Of a stretch of 64,000 bases of DNA, positions 52,901-58,900 are shown in pieces (position 1 is the stretch's first letter; every line of letters starts with the position of its first letter). This DNA is from Meandrina meandrites. Lineage: Eukaryota > Cnidaria > Anthozoa > Scleractinia > Meandrinidae. A program made the translations under genes and the position numbers. The notes beneath the pieces are model-generated. The model saw nothing but the letters and a program-made list of their open reading frames with translations. It had not been told where the DNA came from and ran no database searches. Location: positions 21,633,362-21,697,361 of the forward strand of contig OY855910.1 of assembly GCA_963693305.1 (NCBI GenBank). Reading direction: 5' to 3'.

Positions 52901-55900
52901 TCACCGATGATGACATCATCACTTAAAAAACTGATTTTCTAAGTGTCTCAACTGCAATCTAATGTAAGGGCAAAGAAACAAAATCTCTAGAGCTCTCTTG
53001 TTTTACACATTCAAATTAACTCCACCATCTCTTATAAGCACCCTCCCTTTAAGCTTCCAATTGAATCATTACAGTCAGTATGCTTCCAGTGCGGCCATGA
53101 CAGATCTACACAATCTGTATATTACATAATATTTAATTCATACAGAAAGAGAGCAAGACTGCCTAGTTTGTTTGAAAATTTTTATAATAACATGTCTACG
53201 TTTTTAGCATCATAATGTTACCTTGTTTGATTATATTATGCACTTAGTGGGCAATTTAACTGTTCTGCTCATCAATTACGGTCAAATATTGTATTGCCTC
53301 TTCTAAATACTGAGCGCTTTAAGAATAGTTTTAGTAATAGGTTAGCTTTTAGATATAATTTAGCAATTAATTCTTAGTTTTTTATATAGTTCTTATATCA
53401 GTGTCATCATATTGTAAATATTTTAATTTTTATTCTTATTCCTGTATTTGGCTCTTTCTAATATTTTTACTATTGTAACTATTGATATGTATTTTATCAA
53501 TTGCAATAAAGACACTTTATTTATTTTATTTTAGATCACTCTTGAAAGGAAAAAAACATTTCTTATAGTTATCCATTTGGTACCTTGTGTTTACTCAAGA
53601 CATACAAGTGCTTCTGGTCAGTGGTTACTATAATCTGCAGCACCTCATCAGGACCAATACGCAACTCACTGTAAGGTTCCACCTGCTGTTGATCATCTTC
53701 CACTGACACCTAACACACATGATGATGATGATGAGTCACTCCCGAGATAACAGAATTAGCTGAATGTTAATAACTACATATGGCTTTCAATTTAGTCAAT
53801 AAACACTGTTCTGAACTTTTTAACAAAAAAATGGATATGGAGAAACTTTTCCTAACTCAATGGGTTTCTCACAAGATAAAAATTATTAATACCATATTTT
53901 TTCTCAAGTAGTATCTTGTTTCTCTCGCAGTTTTTTTCATCAAAAAGCTGTGACCGTTGGGCTTGATCTTCAATTGGAGATAGTGGTAATAATGCAATAT
54001 ACTCAAGCTTGACTTACACTACTTGGCATAGTTATTTTGTTTAATAAAGGTACCTTGAGGAGTTGACCATGTTCAGTACCAACAAACATCACTGTGTGGC
54101 TATGATATGGCATTGCTGCAACAGCAGTTAGCATTCCTCTATCATATTGCATCACAGCTCTTTTGGATAAAGAATTTTTCCCACGAAATGGATGAAAGGA
54201 GAATGATGATCTTGTTGGACAATAATCATCTGTGATGGTTGGTCTACTGGTCTGTCAAAAATCAATTGAAAACACAGCAAGGCATTTTCAGCCTGGTTAA
54301 AATGTCACATTATCATCATACCAAACTCACTTGAATTCAACATATAACTGCAGGTGATTAAACTGGCACTGAATTTTAGGCAGCTGCATTTGTGCCTTAG
54401 ATAAATCCCTTAACAATAATGTACGAGTTCAGATCTCTGAAATAGAAAGTCTTTGGTCTAAATGCAGGGTTTTCAGTAAGAATTGAAGTAGGCGGCAGAA
54501 TTGTAGAAGTAGACGGCGAGGGGGTTACTCGCACCACAGGCGCAACCTTCTATGGGGGCCCGGGGGCATGCTCCCCCAGGAAACTTTTAAAATCTGAGCC
54601 TCTAAGAGTGCATTTCCTGCATTCTGGGGCAAGAATTAGGTCATTTTTGACGGAACCATACGTGCTCTATTTTCTAGCTTTTTATTCAACAGTTCTAATT
54701 ATCTTGCAGAGAAAATAGTCGCCAAATGCAATTTTTAGTTGCCAGATTGCAAAATCAAATAGGGCCTCGTTCAAAAGTGTTTAAAATCATTTCCAGGTAT
54801 TTAATCTAAAAAAGGACTGAATACATAAAATATTGAAAAGGAAAAACAAAACAATCTTATCACTAGGTTTAAAACAAACACAATATATAAGATTTTGTGG
54901 CCACTATCGAAGGAATCAACAAGAGACACAACCCATAGCCATACATGACGTGCTCAAGGGCTTGCAAAGCATTATAAGGTGATTTCAAACACGGTCACCT
55001 TTCTGTGAGTTTTCCAATGTGATAGAATCTTCTACAGCAAAGGAAGAGGATGGATTGACTTCTTTTCTTATTTTGGATGTCTTAGAAGCAAAGATCTTTC
55101 GATATAACTTTCTGGAAGGGCATAACGTCTGAGGAAATGCCCATTATTCATCGTCAACACACAGAAATGCAGTCGCCAGTTTGGTGATGAAAGCAGAATT
55201 TTTATGAAATGTTAGTCGCATTGGCGACCGTATTGGTCTAAATTTCAAGCCAACCAAGAATTATGGCAAGTTTTTTTGGGGGATAAACGAATTAAATGTT
55301 GGCCGATCCGCGGTTCATGTTGTGGCAAATTATTTATCGTCCTAATTCTTAAAATTCAAGTAAGTTGTTAATCAAAGTAGGCGGCGAAAACGTGTGGAGT
55401 AGCCGGCGGGTTTCGCCGGCTGCCGGCCCTTATTGAAAACCCTGTAAATGATGTCATGAAATGTTCAGAACGTAACTCAAGCAAAGCCAGTTGTTTCACT
55501 GTAATGTTTTGGACACCTCAGGTTATGATCAACAGTTGCCAGTGTGTTGTCTTATTACAGTTTTGTATAAGGACAATAAAGCAAGAGGAATGTGTGAGGT
55601 ATGAAGAGGGGAATACATTAACCACTGTTGTTCTAAGCCCCACCTCTCCCATGCTTTCATTAAAGTCACACCCAGCTTTTCAGACACTTACAGTGCATGT
55701 CAAAAAACTTTTGGCAAATGGTTTTCAAAGTTTGCTATGAATTTGTCCATTTTTTCAACTATTTTGCTTGGAACAAGGAAAATGGTAAGAATTGGGATCA
55801 TTGGGTTGGCACTCTCTGACCCACATTTTTGTATACTCTCAAGGGACTGTTTTAATTTGTCAAGGGAATACTTTTTGCTGTGGGCGATAAAAACGTCACT

Positions 55901-58900
55901 GGATAGGAATGCGTCAGCAGTTCTCAATCCGGAAGTGTTACTTTCACGTGTCGCTCGTCATTTAGCCTGTCTAGCCTTTTGCAAACTACAGGTAGGTATT
56001 TTTCAAAGATCTGTGCTATTCATCGATTGAATCGCTTAGCTTTACATGCTTAAAAGCTGCTGCGAATCTTCATTGTCAGAGGATATTGGCCAATGCTATT
56101 TTCTATTGTTACAAATCTATTGTTTGTCGTCTTCATTGAAAGTATTTTTAGCTCGTCACGCAATCTTTTGTTTTGACCACAATTCACAAACTTGATCACG
56201 ACTTAATGCAGCTTCTCAAGACTTCAGACAGGAAAATGGTAATGTACAATATTGAAGGAAGGATCGGTAAAGCCACTTAGTCTAACATTGACTGCAAAAA
56301 GCCGTCGGGCTAAAATTAAACTTACGCTTTAGCGGGAATAATGCAGGATCTCACGGCTTCAAAAATATGCAGAATTTTGAAGCTTTGATATATTAGTAGC
56401 TACATCTTGAAATGAGAATTAATCTAAAACAAAACTTCCTTCAAGTTTCTTTCATTTGCCCAGTTAACGTTTGGAATTTTAGGCTTCTGAAGCGTATTGA
56501 TTTGAAAAGCACATGATGACATGTGATATGCAGCGTGCGGCCGACTTACCATCGCGTTGTTGTTTATTTAATAATTGTGTTCAGTTTACGACCTTTTACA
56601 TGCAAAGATTTACTACAGTACTTCGGAAAATGCAAACAAGTATTTTTTCGTTATTAGTTATAGTGATGGAAAGCATAAAAAGCAATGTGAGTGTTGATTT
56701 TGTGGAAGGAATTCAGTAGTTTTCCGCTATCTCACGGCACCATGATTCGCAAATTATGATCGCCAATTACCGCTTTTCTGTACCAAGATAATACCACTGG
56801 TGGTTAAATGAATGTCAGTGACAGTTGTACAGAATGAAAACCTACCTTTCACCAGAGTGTTTTGAACTAGTGTTATATTTTGTAGAAAGAGTTCGTGGTT
56901 TTGCGAGTTGTTAAAATGACGCGCGGAGGTGAAGAAATTTTTTTCACCGTCTTCAAGTTTGGTTTGGGATCAATTTATCAAGGTTGATAATTAACATTTT
57001 AAATCATGAATTGGTCTTTCAGCGTGTGTAGTTGTAATAAAAGTTTACTTCAGAAAGGAATTATTTGTCTGAATTTAGTACGCATATGGTATATTTTTCC
57101 CACTCGTACGTTTGTGTTAAATGCCTTAAAAGAGCCAGGAATTTTTTTTTTCTGGTGGGGGGGGGGGGGGGGGGGTGCGCGGTAATAAAAGCCTACTGGA
57201 CTGTGAGTCAATGGCTTAATGCATCGCAAATCGCTTTCAATACTAACATTTCCCCAACACATACTCCATGGAAAATAGTCGAATCTCGAAGAGATCTTTG
57301 ATTTTACATAGCTGTCAATTGAAGTGTGAACTTTGCAAGTAAACAAATAAATATTGTGACCTTTCTAAGAAATAAATTCATTTTTTGAAGTCACAATCTG
57401 CTTACTGCTGAAGAATAAGGTTTTAGTCAAGCATATGCCACATAAAACCCAGCCAAAGAGCAAACACAACTTGTAGTTTTGAATTTTGACACTTCAAATT
57501 GAATTTGGTAAATGTTCCCACTTCATGATAATATATCTCCTGGTTTGCCAAATTTCAAAAGATAGAGATTGGTTCCAAGGCATTGTTATCCTTGTTGTTT
57601 GAATTCCCGACCCATAAAAACAAAATACTGATTTATCTGTTTGAGCTTTCATGTCATAACAGTGTTTGTGCATGGTCAACATGAATTTTGAATTTCAGGA
57701 TTAATGCATAAATTCTAAATTCTTTTAGCTTATAAGGAAAGAATTATTGGTAGTATATAATTATTGTATATGAGCTTGTCAATCCCACATAAATGAACTG
57801 CGATCGCATTAAAAAAGCAAAATTTGTGGAGTTCTTCCGTTTCATGACCGTTACTCTGACACGACTTTTTAAAATTGAAGCCAACAAAGTGCTAGACAGG
57901 GTCTTTTTATAGGCTCGCTCCATGTTTAGACATTTGACCATAAGTCAGCTCTAATGTATGATGGTCATTTGGGGTATACATGTAGCACCAATAAATCAGT
58001 TTGTTGAACAATGCTGCACACAGGCTGAGTGCTATAAGAATTATTATTATTAGTCTGACTTATACATTTACCTGTGCTTGACATTTCTTGTCTCCAGAAA
58101 GTACCCATGGAAGCCCAAATGTCTCACCAGCATTAACTTGATTAACACAATCTCGGAGGTTATCCATCATAGCTGTATTGATTTCTTTGACTGGATACAT
58201 ACATATAGCAGATTTTTGTGAAGGTCCATCCCATCCTTTAGTAGACTCAAAAAATGTTATAACCAGAACATCATGAGATGAATGAAGCCCAAAGCCTTCT
58301 CCTGCTTTTGTAAGATAAGCTGATTGTGCTATATTGAAGTCTGTTACATTGGATCCTTGGCATCTCAGTGGTAGCTCTACATATGACAAATAGGATATGT
58401 CCCTTTGGCAGAGACGAACTATGAATGTCTTCAACATTTTAGGGGTTTCTTTGCTTTCATACGATTTAGTTGTCTCTTGCACAGTCAAAAAGTAACTAAA
58501 ACCACCAGATGAAAATCCATAAATATACTTTGCTTCATAAGTGAAATCTGAAAACTGTAAATAACTGAACTTAAGAGATTCTTCTGCAAAAGCAAAAATA
58601 TCAAGACCATCAATAACACGTGTAGACACAGCAGGCCTGACTCCAAAGTTTAAATCTGAGGACTTATACTTGCTATCCCATGTAGTTGCAACATACATGG
58701 CATATGTTGCTGGAGTGCTTCCCCATGGTGTTATCAATGCTACTGCTGGTAATTGAGCATTTGACACAACAAATGTATTACTATCTGTTTCAATTGCTAA
58801 GGTGTCAAGACTTCTCATCTGACAGACTCCATGCTTAAGGCTGCCGCATGTTATAAGACGTCTTTTTCTGTAGTCTATCAGCAATACTTTGTTTCTGTTG

